A stretch of 24,753 nt of DNA, taken from Basidiobolus ranarum. Taxonomy: Eukaryota; Basidiobolomycota; Basidiobolomycetes; Basidiobolales. The notes under the pieces were generated by a model that worked only from the letters and a program-made list of their open reading frames with translations, had not been told where the DNA came from and searched no databases. The first letter of the stretch is position 1. The number at the start of each line of letters is the position of its first letter. This document shows, in pieces, positions 1 to 12,045 of the stretch. The stretch spans positions 1-24,753 of the forward strand of contig JASJQH010007023.1 of the NCBI GenBank assembly GCA_040143965.1, read 5' to 3'. A program made the translations under genes and the position numbers.

Positions 1-2880
1 TGTTGTTCGAGTTGTGGGTAGGTGTTTGCGACTGAATTGGTAAAATATTGTTGTTGTTGCTGATATCCAGGGTTGGATGGCTGTTGAGGTTGTTCGGGCA
101 GAGGCTGCTGGTAAGATGGTGTAGATGGCGGATATTGATTTTGCTCGGGTTGGATTTGTTGGTAATTGGGAGCACTGGAGGGTTGATGAGAATGGTTCAC
201 TGGTAGGTTAGTGGATGGTTGGGGATAGTTAGTGGGTTGTGAAGCATAGGCAGGTTGTGGTGGGTTGTTAGGAAGAGGAGTTGGTGCCGACTGCTGTGGG
301 AAGTAACCTGTAGAGTAACTAAATGGTATTAACAGTTGTTAGTACAGCAAAAAACAGAATTTCAAGATCTAATAGATGCTTACTCAGGTTGTCCATTGGT
401 ATCAGGGTAGTTGTTGTTAGTAGTGTTGGGGTAGGCTTGATTTCTAGGATCCGAAGTTCCTACGTAGCCGTTCTGTGTGGGATTACCCGGTGAAACAGAG
501 TTGTCTGGATAGAAGTTGTTCTGAGCAGGGCTGGCGTGGGTGGGTGGATACATTGCTCCATACTGTTGAGAATGATTGTAACTCGATTGACGCTCAAATT
601 TAGGAACAGACTCCTCATACGAGGTAGCAGGTAATGAGGAATGATTGTTATAGTCCAAGTAGCTGGGAACTTGAGGATACGCCTGAGAAGCAGTAGGGAG
701 CGATGGATAGGCTTGCGCATGTGAAGGTTGATAGCGGTTGGTATTCCCTTGTGGTGACTGCATAGTATGAATACCTGATAGGCGTTCTTCTAGTAGACGA
801 TCATAAAGCTTTACAGCTGTAGTAATTTTCTCATTTAGTTGAACAAAATCACCTGTAAAATAGATTCGTTAGTAAGAGTACGAGTAAAGTTTAATACAAA
901 GCACCAAATCTTACGATGCTTCTGGATCGAACTCTCGAGGTCCTTTACTAGCTTTGGTTGTAAAGCAGCAACTTGTCCATATAGTCCCTAAAGAGTTTTG
1001 CTTAATAAATAAGTCACCGACAAAGGAGATCGAGTCGACTGAACACTACCTGAATGTGTGGGTCTCTGGCAAGATCATCACCACTTTGTTGAATTCTACT
1101 AATAAGAGTTATGAACATTTCGATGTTCTCTTGCTCTAATTTGGATAGATCATTAGATGGAGGAGCAACTTTTTTACTCTAAAAGAAGGAATCAGCATAA
1201 ATTGAATCAATTAGACAGTCTAGTGGCACCACTTGCTAACCTGGCTATTGAGTTCCGGGTATGTGTTTTCATATGATGCTTGATGTGGATTATCCAAGTT
1301 CGACCAAGTTTGAGAAATATGAGTTTCTCTCAAGGAGGCTGCAATAGCGGCAGCTAACTCGGGATCCTCTTCCTCCTGGGCAATTTAAATATAAGTTAAC
1401 GGAGGCATTCAGTATACTAAAAGCTTTCGTGACTAAATTACCTCCTTGACGACAGGCTTGCTCTTTATATCTTCTTGAGGCTTGACCTGGGACGCAGGTG
1501 CATAACCGCTGTAGCCTGACCTGTTCTCGGCTTCCTTAATGGATAGCTCTATGGCACGTTTCAAATCATCATCTTCATCATCGACATTCGCTGTGGAGTT
1601 GTTGTTGGATGTCCCTGTAGTAGCGGTTACTTTCGAAGTTTGTGGAGTCAGCGATTTAGCATTGTCAGGTGAATTCACAGAGCTGGGGTCTTGGAAGCTA
1701 CTTCAATATAAATAAGCATGCATATTTAAAGAGTTAAAGTGGGTTCGGTATTGAATTTCCACTTTACCTAGGTGTGAGATTTACAACCTTCTTGAGCTTT
1801 GGATAGCACCCATGACAAACACGTACATCTTCATGAATACCAAAGTGTGGAAGTGGCATATTATTAGAGGAGCATTGTTGGCAAAATGTTTGCCCACAGT
1901 TTCTGCAGTGATGCTAGCTAAGAGTAAGTGACAAAGTTGAATGGAGAGTCATATGGTTCTTTCACGTACTTTTCTATTTGTCATAGTGAATGGAGTTCTG
2001 CAGCGCATACAGACATCACTATCAGACCATTCAGGAGCCTAGTTGTTATTCCAAAAAAACATCAAGGGTAAGTCATATTGAAATATATAAATATAGTTGA
2101 AATTTCAAAACTCGACTTACAGTAGCAGTATCAAATAAGTTGGGATTTACTTTTGAATCTTTAGGGAAAGAGAAACCTACGAGATTTGGTTTGTGTAAGT
2201 ATACCAGTATAGAGGAATATTTGCAGAGAGGAATATACCTTCAGCTTCTAATTGTCTATAGACTTGTTGGACGTAGCTGAGTTCACTTTGGGATTGGAAA
2301 GCATCGGCCCAAGCTTTAATTAGCTCAAGAATTTTCGATTTGACGTCTCGATTGACACCAACCTAAGAAGTTTCATCAAAGCTGTTACTAGATGCGTATG
2401 AATTATTTACAAATTGAAGGGATATTTACTGGATTTTTTAGCATCGAGACCAGATTATCCATGAACTCTCGAGAGGCAATTTCCACCAAGAAATGTTTTC
2501 CTCCGTTTTTAACGCAAGCATCCGTTAGCTATTCGAGGGAAGCGGTTTAGAAATAAAATGGGGAGTAAAGATGTGTGCTATTCAAAAAGGATTTACTTTT
2601 AGAGCCAGAAGCTGGACGTTAGGATTGTTATGGTTCAGTCGTTTAGTTAGGGAGCGAACGGCGTCTTTAGCAGGGACTTTTTTACTTTTAATCTTGTCAC
2701 ATATGTCGAAGTTTAAAGCAATATCCTCCTCCCCGTTAGGGATTGCCTCTGAAGTAGCTTTCTCTATGATTGGAAGGGATATGAATTAGTAAAGAGAATA
2801 TCTAAGTCCTTGAGCATAAGTTGCATTCACATACCAACAAGCTCATCAAGTGGATTAGTTCCAAAAAATATGGATACCAT
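1..2880 (-). CDS. VPS27: Vps27/Hrs-like ESCRT-0 subunit, 3' end beyond window
   Basis: Endosomal sorting protein that binds PI3P and ubiquitinated cargo and recruits ESCRT-I. The ATG at 2878-2880 opens a short exon ([15 protein letters not shown]) followed by a VHS domain (about residues 10-145, exons between 2745 and 2240). A FYVE zinc finger follows (about 165-233, near 1790-2040), with WSDSD, an RK/HHCRNC core split by an intron, and the CMRC, CQQC and CHGC cysteine pairs, so all eight ligands are present. Two ubiquitin-interacting motifs follow: [13 protein letters not shown] near 1540 and [14 protein letters not shown] near 1350. A helical segment (about 770-1180) leads into a long Q/P/Y/N-rich tail. 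The last visible intron is 319-383 (GTAAGC...TTTAG), and the frame stays open to base 1, so the C-terminus is missing. At least eight introns of 60-100 bp are inferred. Domain order VHS-FYVE-UIM-UIM is diagnostic; exact exon edges are my reading. Confidence 0.93.
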
Positions 2881-3454
2881 GTTTATGATTGTTAAAATTT
2901 ACTGAAGGGTACTAGTATAAGGTATAAGATTTCAAAAGTAGTCTTGAGCAGTTATATTGAACTTTAAAGAATACGGAGGTATAATGAACTCATGAAGTAC
3001 TACAAATCTGCATAAGGTTGATCTTCGATTATTGTTTTGTTGGTTAAAATCGAATATTGGAAAAGTGGTGGAAAATATGGATATTTTGTAGCAGCGCATA
3101 TAATATGATCCAGTTTGTCTACAATCAAATAAATTAACGAAGACGGAGTATGAATAAAAAGGGTAATCAGAGAAGGTACATATTAACATATATGGTATTT
3201 TGATTTTTAATGAAGCTTTACGTGGTGATACTACAAGTAGTCGAATTCTACCAGTGAGTTGATGTCCAAGTGAACCAATAATTCCAACCAAATGCAATTA
3301 AATTTAAGGAGCTCTTATATTATCAAGAATATTTAATTATTCGGATTTTCATTAGTCACTTTTCGATGTAAATCACAGTAACAGTTCATTGCAGTATTTA
3401 GGGTGGTAAGTTCAGTGCTTCAGAAGAAATCTAGACTACCAACTGGCCAAAGTT
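2881..3454. other. Intergenic: VPS27 promoter and OMA1 3' flank
   Basis: This 574 bp lies between the VPS27 start and the OMA1 stop. It should hold the VPS27 promoter. A 121-codon open frame on the minus strand (2932-3297, beginning MHLVGIIGSLGHQ) is present, but I do not recognise it. Its second half is low-complexity and rich in F, Y and N, so chance opening in AT-rich DNA is the simpler explanation. No RNA gene was seen. Confidence 0.5.
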
Positions 3455-5463
3455 CTACCAACTGGCCCACTGCCTTTTAAATGTATCAGCTAAGCCCAAC
3501 ATATCTAGGAGTAAAAAACCACCATTAGCTAATGTTGCCAACGAAAAGAGCACAATTAAACCCACCAGTATCGCAATCAGAACGGGCTCGTGTTTGTAAG
3601 GCCTCTGGTATCCATTCATTAATCTTTGAGATTCTAGCCTCGTGGTTGGGATGTGTGCTGAGATATTGTGGGGGACCACCTTTTTCTGCTTTGCTCATTC
3701 TCTGCAAAATACAAAAGATCCTCTTCAGAAAGATTTCTTCGTTAAAACTATGGAATTAGCACCAACCTCCCACATACGAACCGCTGTATTTTACCGGTAA
3801 ATAGAAGGTTAGATTTGGTTGTCTTGGAGGAGAATTAATACTAAAAATACCTTCATAAGGATCATAGCATGCTTGTGCCATGAGTTGAAGGCTACGCGAA
3901 TACAGGTTAGCAGATGCAGGTTAGCTGATACACACACTTTACCAAGAGTGCATTGAAATTACCCGATCTAAACCTCGAATCAGTTAGTTGGAATTGGATG
4001 GATTGTAGGATTTGTGATAGAAGTACCATGTCAGCTTCAACTTCGCATTTACGGCTAAAAGGCAGGACAACCCCTAGAAAAATCCATTTCCTTTTCATCA
4101 AACAAGGAACCTCACGTGCTAGAGATCAGAGAGAATTACCTAATTCCAGGAATAGTCTATTGAACGCATAGGGCATGCCAAGCGCTACATCCAGAAAGAG
4201 TTGGAACTTGATTCCAGATTGGTTAGGAACTCAAATCAAGGAATAGATCAAAGAATCTATGAAACATACCATCAAAAGGATCTTCATGTGTGACATTTTC
4301 TCGGCAGAGTGTCTAATACAGTCAGATTATTACGATGACATAAATGCAACAGTGCTTGTCAATACCTAGCGACTTGATGTGCCACCTAACAGAAATTGAG
4401 TGTCGATTCAATAGAAATGCCAGAAAAACCTACTGCGGTTTACCTCATGTCCTAATACCGCAGCCATACCGTCTTTGTTTTTAACTATAGGAAGGATGCC
4501 CTTTAACATGGTTATTGTTTAAGCTTTGTAAATGTTTCGAGTGGTGTTCTAACTTACTGTAAACACGAAAACTTTGCCGCCTTTGAGGTATCAACGATAA
4601 CGTGTTGAGAATGCTTTTTGTATGTTGAATAGGGAGATAGTCTATAGTACACTACCTGGTAGCACAAAAGCATTTCTCTCTGGAGAATCGATAACGTGTA
4701 TTTCCCAGTTCAGATTGTCCATACCGCATACTATATTCCGAATTAGCAGTGATTTAAGTGGATATGGAAAAAATTAGCAACCTTTGATAATTCGCTCGGC
4801 AACATCTGTAACCCATCTAGAATACTAGACAATATCTAGTTAGTTGTCTACGAATTTAACAGGTTCGAAAAATATAAAGTTACTCTGTGATTAGGCGGGA
4901 GTATTTGGTGGCCATACTAAATTATGAAATTTAGTTAACGAAGCAATTCTACGTGAATACTCTAAGGGTCCATTCCTGTCTGATACAGAAAAGTAATGGA
5001 GTTGTATATAACCTCTTGAATAATCTCTTGATAGGACATTTTGGATAGCTTTTCCTCTTGAGTAGGTGATATATCCATAAAACGACGACGTCCACTTATG
5101 GGTACTGTTTCCAAATGGGCAATATAGTAAGACCCTGCTAAACCACCAAAGACACCTGTACCAATCCAGAACTGTTTTCTATTGTAGAAAGGCTCTTTTT
5201 TGTGGGTTAACAGTTGTTGGAAATGTAGGGGTTGATTCTATGCTCAGGACTAGAAAGAAAAGCGAATACCTCGATTAGATTGAAAGCGCTGATATTGTAC
5301 TTGAGGTCTGAGGATTATTTTATTAGGAAGTCTTCCCCAAGTGTTCCTCCCTATGATATTATAAAGCTCGTTACTTGAGTATAATAAAACTTGTATTCTA
5401 TATGACTACGCTCTGTTTACCTAGATTAATGGGCCCCCGAGTTTTGAACAAATTTCGAAACAT
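3455..5463 (-). CDS. OMA1: OMA1-like mitochondrial M48 metalloendopeptidase
   Basis: Zinc peptidase of the mitochondrial inner membrane that acts in membrane-protein quality control. The ATG at 5461-5463 opens a 43 nt exon (MFRNLFKTRGPINL), joined in phase to an Arg-rich stretch typical of a mitochondrial presequence. A hydrophobic segment (FWIGTGVFGGLAGSYYIAHLE, about 5100-5200) follows, with SGRRRFMDIS after it. The M48 core follows: DSPERNAFVLPGGKVFVF, then KDGMAAVLGHE/VAHQVAR, the HExxH zinc site built across an intron. Next are HSAEKMSHM, then CEVEADM with the third zinc ligand (Glu), then LMAQACYDPYEAVRMWERMSK and STHPNHEARI. A final intron near 3510-3575 restores DMLGLADTFKRQWASW and the stop at 3455-3457. 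About ten exons, including one of 20 nt (4366-4385). The junction after EADM does not close in phase with a standard GT-AG intron, so either the splice is unusual or there is an indel. Confidence 0.9.
4366..4385 (-). other. OMA1: 20 nt microexon of OMA1 carrying half the HExxH site
   Basis: The upstream exon ends at 4444 with codons for G-H-E followed by GTAAAC. The acceptor TTAG ends at 4386, and 20 nt encode V-A-H-Q-V-A plus two bases of Arg before the next donor GTATTG. The next exon resumes with HSAEKMSHM after a TTAG acceptor. Phases agree on both sides, and the product matches the M48 HEVAH motif. Confidence 0.8.
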
Positions 5464-5979
5464 TCTTTATGCTTCAAAGGCTGGAATACCTACGGTTATT
5501 AATGAAATCGAAATCGTATTCACGATTCTCTTATTTTGTATTAACCGTAACTTTTGCAGTAATCTACGTCACTTGCGAAATCATCCGAGAAAATCTCGAG
5601 CGAATTGAGAAACGCGATTTTCTTACGAAATTTATTATTTATTTAAGCAAAGTATATCAATCTATATATACTTAAAAAAATCCTGGAACAAAAGTGGTCA
5701 CACTATCTTGGTGGAAAATGCAAACAGTTCTAGCAAACTGATCATGGAAGAATATCAATAATTGAACAACAAGTTTTCTATAGTTTCAATCGCTGCCATT
5801 TGTTACTAAAATAGATCTTTCAGTCTTGCTTGAATAGGCGGCGAGAACAACTGGATTATGGCTCGGATTTGTGACATGCTTTCAAAGTCAACCTGGAATT
5901 GGTATTTAATATGATAGCTAAATTTGAGTTAAGAACGCCAAATGGTATTTCCAGATCATATAATCAACATAATAAACAC
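5464..5979. other. Intergenic: OMA1 promoter and MED23 3' flank
   Basis: This 516 bp separates the OMA1 start from the MED23 stop. It is AT-rich. Short open frames on the plus strand (5375-5608, 5469-5675) have no recognisable motif and are read as chance. The only motif of note is TACGTCA at 5565-5571. Confidence 0.5.
5565..5571 (-). promoter_or_regulatory. Possible CRE/ATF-type site upstream of OMA1
   Basis: The minus strand reads TGACGTA, about 100 nt upstream of the OMA1 ATG. It resembles an ATF/CREB bZIP half-consensus. A 7-mer can occur by chance, so this is only suggestive. Confidence 0.2.
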
Positions 5980-8900
5980 TTAGAAAGGATACAGGAAATC
6001 ATATATTTGCTCCAGTGCCCTGGTGGATGCATTGTCAGGTACGGTCAAAACGGAGGACAGATCTTGCAGAATGTACATCAAATCCATCAAAATCTATTGA
6101 AAATTAAGTAAAGCGTTTATGTAACGAGCATGCGTAACAAAACTAATACCTGATGCAGTAAACGAGGTGATTTCTCCAGTCGGAACAGCGAAGGGCCAAC
6201 AAGTGCACAAATATAAAGCATCTGTGTGTCGGAGGTAACTTGGCCACCTCGAAGAGACATCAAACACTGGTGCATTGTTTCAAATATATCAATACTGCTA
6301 TAGTGGATCATGCTTTGAAATAAAGTCAAAAAAGTGTTTGGTCCATTGATAGTGAAATTGTGATAATTGAACATGTAGTTGTTGAATATATAAGGAAGAG
6401 TGAAGTTTCGAGATGCAGAGGTTGACATCTGTATACCGGATTCACTGAAGCTGTCGTTGAGTTTTACGAACGTCATCGAACTGGATGCTCGAGGCTTTGG
6501 AAATAGTGTTGAGTAAATCATAATTAATATTACAACGTTGTGGTATATGCTAGAAAAGAAAGACTTACAGGGATGGAAACTTCAGATCTTTCAAGCAGAT
6601 ATGAATCAGCCTTCAACAAAACTAAAAGTTCTTCAAAAACGACAGTAACAAACTCCTCATGGGGCAAAGATGCTAATAGCAGGCCAAGAGCATGAAGAAC
6701 AACCGAAGGATAACCGTCACTTTTCCCAGAGTTGCCCATAATTAAGCTATGGAACAATTCCACTATGGTTCTGGCAGGGAGTGGACATGCCAGAATCTCT
6801 ATAGATACAGTCATTAAGGCTTGTAGACTGGGATTAGAGAATTCTCGGAAATGACGCTCAGGCAAGTCAGAATCACTCTTGAAATCGCACTTCTCGGGAG
6901 ACATTGCTAACATAGCATGGTTAATATAATAATAGGAATAGCTACTCAAATCTATACTTTATCTCACCTTCGGCTAGCTTTGTCAAGATCTTTTCAAAGT
7001 AGTTGCTGTCAAACATAAGGGGTGGGATGTCCTGATCAACATACTGCTTAAATTCTTCTGAGAACTGGTACTGTTGGAAATCTGCCAACAAAATCAGATA
7101 TAATTATATAAAACAGATCACATGTATCTACTAATAATTACCGGCAAGTTTCACCAAGAGTTTGGCGATTTCCGGGTCTTTAAGAGCTCCTGATCTATAG
7201 TAATTTTGAAGTGTATCCCGAATAAAGGCCAAAGGAGTTTGATGATAACGGTATAGTTTTTGGAATTTATCGAGTACCAGTTTTAGTAAGTCCGATTGTT
7301 CAAACTCAATGAGTTTTCCAATGGTAATATCCAAGAACGGAATGACCCTAAGGATTAAATTATCATAGTATATAGGCATTGGTGTGGACAGAGCTGGCTT
7401 TAACTCCTCCTTGTTCGAGACATAACCGTTCATGGCGAAGGCCTCGTATTCGAAATATTCCGGAAACTTGTCCAAATACTTAGTCAACTTTTCGTGGAAG
7501 TCATCCTCAACCCAGTAGCGAGGATTGAATTCAAGTGATATCCAAAAAGATAATCGCTCATCAAATTCTGTGGATTCGACAAGAACTTTCTCTAGTAGCT
7601 TGAAATTCAATTGAGTGGTATTTGAATGGCCTCTGGTCAACGCAAAAATCACATGCTCGAAGCTAACCAGTTGGTAAGTCCAGATAAAACTTGTCAGTGT
7701 TTCACAAGCCTACACATGTATACCGTAAATATTGGGAAGATCGGGTATACGAAACGAAGGACTCATTACCTTTTGCAAGTTTTCAACATCTTGATTTTCT
7801 TTTAGAATGTAATCTATCAAATGAAACACGTTTTCTGCAGTCTCACACAAAGGAAATTTGAGGGCGATTCGTCGAATATCTATGTCAGAAAAGCAGAACC
7901 ATTAGCATAAGATTCAATGATATTCAGAATCAAACAGGAAAAACATACGCTCAACAAAAGTAGAATCCAACGCTTTATCCTGAAAAATATTCCACAATAC
8001 GCATAGAAATTGGAGTTGATTCTCTTTTTTAGAGTAGTATTCTAGCAAGCCATCTTCATTTTGTGAATTAATTTCCCCAGTAGTAAAGAGTGCATGTGCT
8101 GAGCATTCCTGAATCATCTTCGACACCTATTTTTCATGGTTAGTGTATATATAAGTAGCAGGTCAATGGATCGATATTACTTGTTCAGAATTGACAGATG
8201 TCTCTTCTATTTCTGTTTGACTCTGATAAAAGGAACGAACAGAGTCGGGGAAATAAGCAAGTGTTTTCTCTGACCACGTTAACGGTTTTCCGTGCAACGA
8301 TTTGAGAGCACTGTGTAGTTTTTCTTGAGAAATATCATCCAACCCCCTACGTAATCTTTAGTATTTGCCTTCTCTTGTATACATTAAGTGCAGCATACCT
8401 AAGTCGGATGATTCTTGCAATAGTCATGACCATTGTTCGAGCTGTGATTTCAGACTCCGGGAACCATACATCTTTATCTCTGGTCGAGTCGGATAAGGTT
8501 TGAATAATATCAAGGTTCGATTGTATCAACTATATGAGTAAAAGAGATTAATAATAGCTAGGAAAACAAATCAAAAAACTCAATCTCTCACTATCAAATT
8601 TAAGGAAAACGACTCTAATATGTGATATATATGATGATGCTCTGTTGAAGTCAGGGAATGCTTTACACAATGAACCAGATTTAAAACGATAGAAGAATAT
8701 TTCAAGAATCTGGGAAGTCTAAAATTGAGCAACTGTAACATGGTAGACTGCCAACGAAGAGTGTGATCAGAAAGACTGGGCCCACCCTCAGCGTGAGTCT
8801 TCATCGCTTTATCACATCTCTTTAGCCTTTCAAATATCTCTCTCATCATGAGCTCGGCACTAAATTATAAAGTCATAGAAGCATATTAGTACTGATAAAC

Positions 8901-11709
8901 ACATGCCAAGTTTAGAACAAAGACCTTACGAGCATGGAGCACTATGCAACAGTTTATATACTACATCAAGTACGTATGGCGAGACACAGTTTGCTTGACC
9001 GGATCCATCCTGGAAACGAGGGCCCGCCTCACTGTCTAACATCATTTTATAGATGAGCTGCAGTAATCTTGAAAAATGGGTTAATACAATGGTTGGAAGC
9101 ACTCCAATCCAATAAATAGACCAAGTACCGTTGCTTTCCATTTATGTTAATAAAGTCCAAGAGCTTATACCCTAGGATGCCGCCTTTAAGGTATGTGTTT
9201 TGAGGGAATCCTAGAGTACCAGTATCCGATTTATTGGGAACCAAGTAGACGTAAAGTGTGTTGGGAACAATATGTTGCCGAAGTTGACTGACCAACGCAA
9301 CCTTATTGATTTCATGGAGTGTTAGGTTTCTGAAGACATCATGCTTAGTAATGTTTGCTATGATGCGATGCTCAAGTTAGTTCTAATGGCTACAACTTGG
9401 ATATATCAACCAGGAATAGGTACCTTTATAATGCGAGGCAAAATAAGTTTGCAAATGGTAACAAACTGTAGCATAACTCATAGCAGATGTCAAGTTTGGA
9501 TGTCGATACTTTAGGTTGGATCTATCGCGAAGGTGTGATTGCTGGTGGCTTAGCTACAAATGATATAAGTTAATAAGGTATAGCGCCACTTTTTAGCATA
9601 GAAATTTAAATTCTCACTGCGCAAGGAAGCGATAAATCTCGGAGATAGAAACCGTCTTGTGAAAGAACCTGTTTTTCATTGTAAAGTTTGACCATTTGAG
9701 ACAAGTAGGTCTCATCATTGGCAAAATCCCTAGCTATCAGATTACCCCCCAGTCTCTCAATATCTATAAAATGGAAGAGTTAAGGAGCTGCTGTGTATAT
9801 AAAATGGAAGATTTACAACAAGTGTGACTGATGCCAAGGATACGAAAAAGTTGCAATAAAAGCCATAAAAGAGAATTGTCTTTGGGGATTTTATCTGAAT
9901 CGATATCTAGAGCATCGTCTGGTCGAACGATTTGAGAAAAATCTGACAATAGATCGTCGAACCCTACAAGGCTGAAATAAAAGGGATTAAATTGTGTACG
10001 CTAGTCAAAATTCGTTGAAACCATCATTTACTCGGAGGATACCAGGCTATATAGCTGGTCAGCAACCTCAATCATACATTCCCAAAAATCGATATTCTCG
10101 GGTACTATCACATCTACTTCCGAGCCACTGCTTTGAGTGGAATCTACACCTGAAGAATAGTTAGCATTAGGGCTAGTCTATATTGTGCTACAATAAAACC
10201 ACTTCAACATCCTCACCTTGCTTTGGCTCATCGAAATGACTAATCTCACGTGCGCGTATGACTAAGTCGCGAATTTTATCAACTATCGCTTTACGAATAA
10301 AATTCCGATCTGTACTATGCCCTTGTTGCGTTAAGATCCCTCGTAAATCCTCTATCGAAGATCTTTGAAAGAGAAGATCTCTCAGATGTGAATACGTGGA
10401 TGTAGCAAAGTTACTACCAATAAATTCATCCTAACTAGTATATTAGTGAATGATACGAGAGCGCGAAAATCGAAAGAAAAGTGAACACGTACAAAATCGT
10501 GTTGAAATATCGTACAGTGTGGCTGATTGGTGACATGCGTATATTCATGACTTCGGCTAAACTGGGAGATAAGTGGCCAAGACGCGTCTAGGTAAAATCC
10601 AGATTACAACAAGCTCTATGTACGTATGTAACTTTAATAGAATTACCAGGCGGTACCAAGATAAAAGCTAGCTGACGCCTCCTTTTACTTAGTGCGTTGA
10701 TAAGTGGTTCGACAAGCCAATGGACATTCTTTACATAATTCCCCTGAACAAAATTCGAATATATATCTGGGAGCTAGAAGAATATTGATTAAGAAGTGTC
10801 ACGTAACCGATTTTCTTAGCTAGGAATTACCTGTTGTATTAGCTCATAATATGAGAGTGAACCAGATACTTTCTCTCCAGATAACGGGAGCATTTGGTCG
10901 AGTAATTCTTTTCCTTTTTCCACACACGAACGCTGGGTTTCGTCAACAACAGTTGGAAGAGTATTGATCTGTTTGAGAACAACTTTGACAAAGTTGATCG
11001 CTATATGGTTTGGTATAAAAATCCTTTGTTTCTCCTCTTTAAGAATATCCAAGATAAAATTCAATATTTGTGTCCATAACTGCGGTTTTTTTATATCAAG
11101 TAAAATAGCAGCCTGCTCATAAATATATGTCGAAGGAATGCTGGAAAGTTTATCTGCGTCCATAATACTACTCTTCAAAAATCCAAACAAAGATATCACA
11201 TATTCACTAGGATAGCTTTCCTTGGCGATAATGTCGAAAATACTTTTCAAACCTTCGCTCTGTAAAGTAATTTATGAGTGTAAACACCCTAAAAAGAAAA
11301 AACATTTTAATGGTAAGATCCGAGCATACCGGGTTGTTGGAAGTTTGTATGGCATTGGTTAAATCGAAATTCAGTTTATCTTGAAATGCTTGCTCTTCAT
11401 CCGTTCTGGTTTGTAAGTCACCTCCATTATGTGTTTTGATTTTTTTTGTCGGAGATTCGAATATACTTTAAACCAAAAAGTAAATACAAAAGAAAGGATG
11501 TAGTACAAAGTAAAAAATATTAGGATAATCTATACCCATAATAGAATTCTTTGGATTCTGAGGCAACTGAACGCTAGAAATTAGGAAATGTTTTTCAAAA
11601 GATCACCTCAGTAAACTTCTTTTGTGGAATGTCGAATGTGTCTTTTAAATACCTTATTTTTAGTGAAGCTCTCTTCAAGGTACTTTTTAACGATCGTGTC
11701 TACCTCCAT
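5980..11709 (-). CDS. MED23: Mediator complex subunit 23 (MED23-like)
   Basis: Large helical-repeat subunit of the Mediator tail that links activators to RNA polymerase II. The ATG at 11707-11709 begins MEVDTIVKKYLEES. Small exons at about 11536-11575 and 11331-11466 (with a basic PTKKIK patch) lead to a long exon (about 10830-11262, FDIIAKESYPSEY...). Similarity to human MED23 is clearest downstream. LQFLCVLWNIFQ (about 8000) parallels the human LFLCLLWKML stretch. FNPRYWVEDDFHEKL...FPEYFEYEAFA and MPIYYDNLILRVIPFLDI (7131-7652) parallel the human HWLQNDWH...PIYFGNVCLRFLPVFDI block. SNPSLQALMTVSIEIL (about 6800) and TDTQMLYICALVGPSL-type residues (about 6200) also align in order. The last intron (about 6075-6147) joins LLHQ to ILMDLMYILQDL, ending at the TAA at 5980-5982. 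I estimate about 1,400 residues, near the human length of 1,368, with roughly 15-20 introns. Individual exon edges are not all verified. Confidence 0.86.
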
Positions 11710-11827
11710 TTTATCGCGTCAGTGTATATGCATAAAATGGATAGCTCGTAGACCAACTTCAATAAGTACTTTGTAAATTTGATAATAGAATCATCGTGAT
11801 TAAATGATGGTCAAATCTGACAGAAAA

Positions 11828-11862
11828 TTGACACTATATAAACAATAATTCATCAGTGTCAA
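11828..11862. repeat. Short inverted repeat, 8 bp arms
   Basis: TTGACACT at 11828-11835 is matched by its reverse complement AGTGTCAA at 11855-11862 with a 19 bp loop. It could form a small hairpin or be two oppositely oriented protein-binding sites upstream of MED23. Chance is possible. Confidence 0.5.
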
Positions 11863-11897
11863 ACCAAGCATTTACTCACTATCAAGTTGACATAATT

Positions 11898-11915
11898 ATT
11901 GTGAGATCTCACAAT
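11898..11915. promoter_or_regulatory. 18 bp perfect palindrome upstream of MED23
   Basis: ATTGTGAGATCTCACAAT reads the same on both strands. It lies 189 bp upstream of the MED23 ATG and 36 bp beyond an 8 bp inverted repeat. A perfect 18 bp palindrome is unlikely by chance at any given place and fits a dimeric-factor site. Function is inferred from symmetry only. Confidence 0.4.
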
Positions 11916-12045
11916 TCTCATAAATGATTAATAAACAAGACATTATGTCATTTATATGATGTTTAATAAAGGGACTTTTAGAGCAATATTTCTTGAGCAG
12001 CTACATTTATCCATAAGCTTGCCAGAAAAGTTGAGCTGTGGTATT

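Noticed and set aside
2932-3297. 121-codon minus-strand frame between VPS27 and OMA1
   Set aside because: The first dozen residues look protein-like, but the rest is low-complexity and AT-driven, with no family recognised and no supported splice.
3532-3759. 75-codon plus-strand frame
   Set aside because: Antisense shadow of the OMA1 C-terminal exons, which match the M48 family.
11898-11915. Palindrome resembling bacterial CRP or Lac operator half-sites (TGTGA...TCACA)
   Set aside because: The half-site spacing is 4 rather than 6, and the window is clearly eukaryotic.
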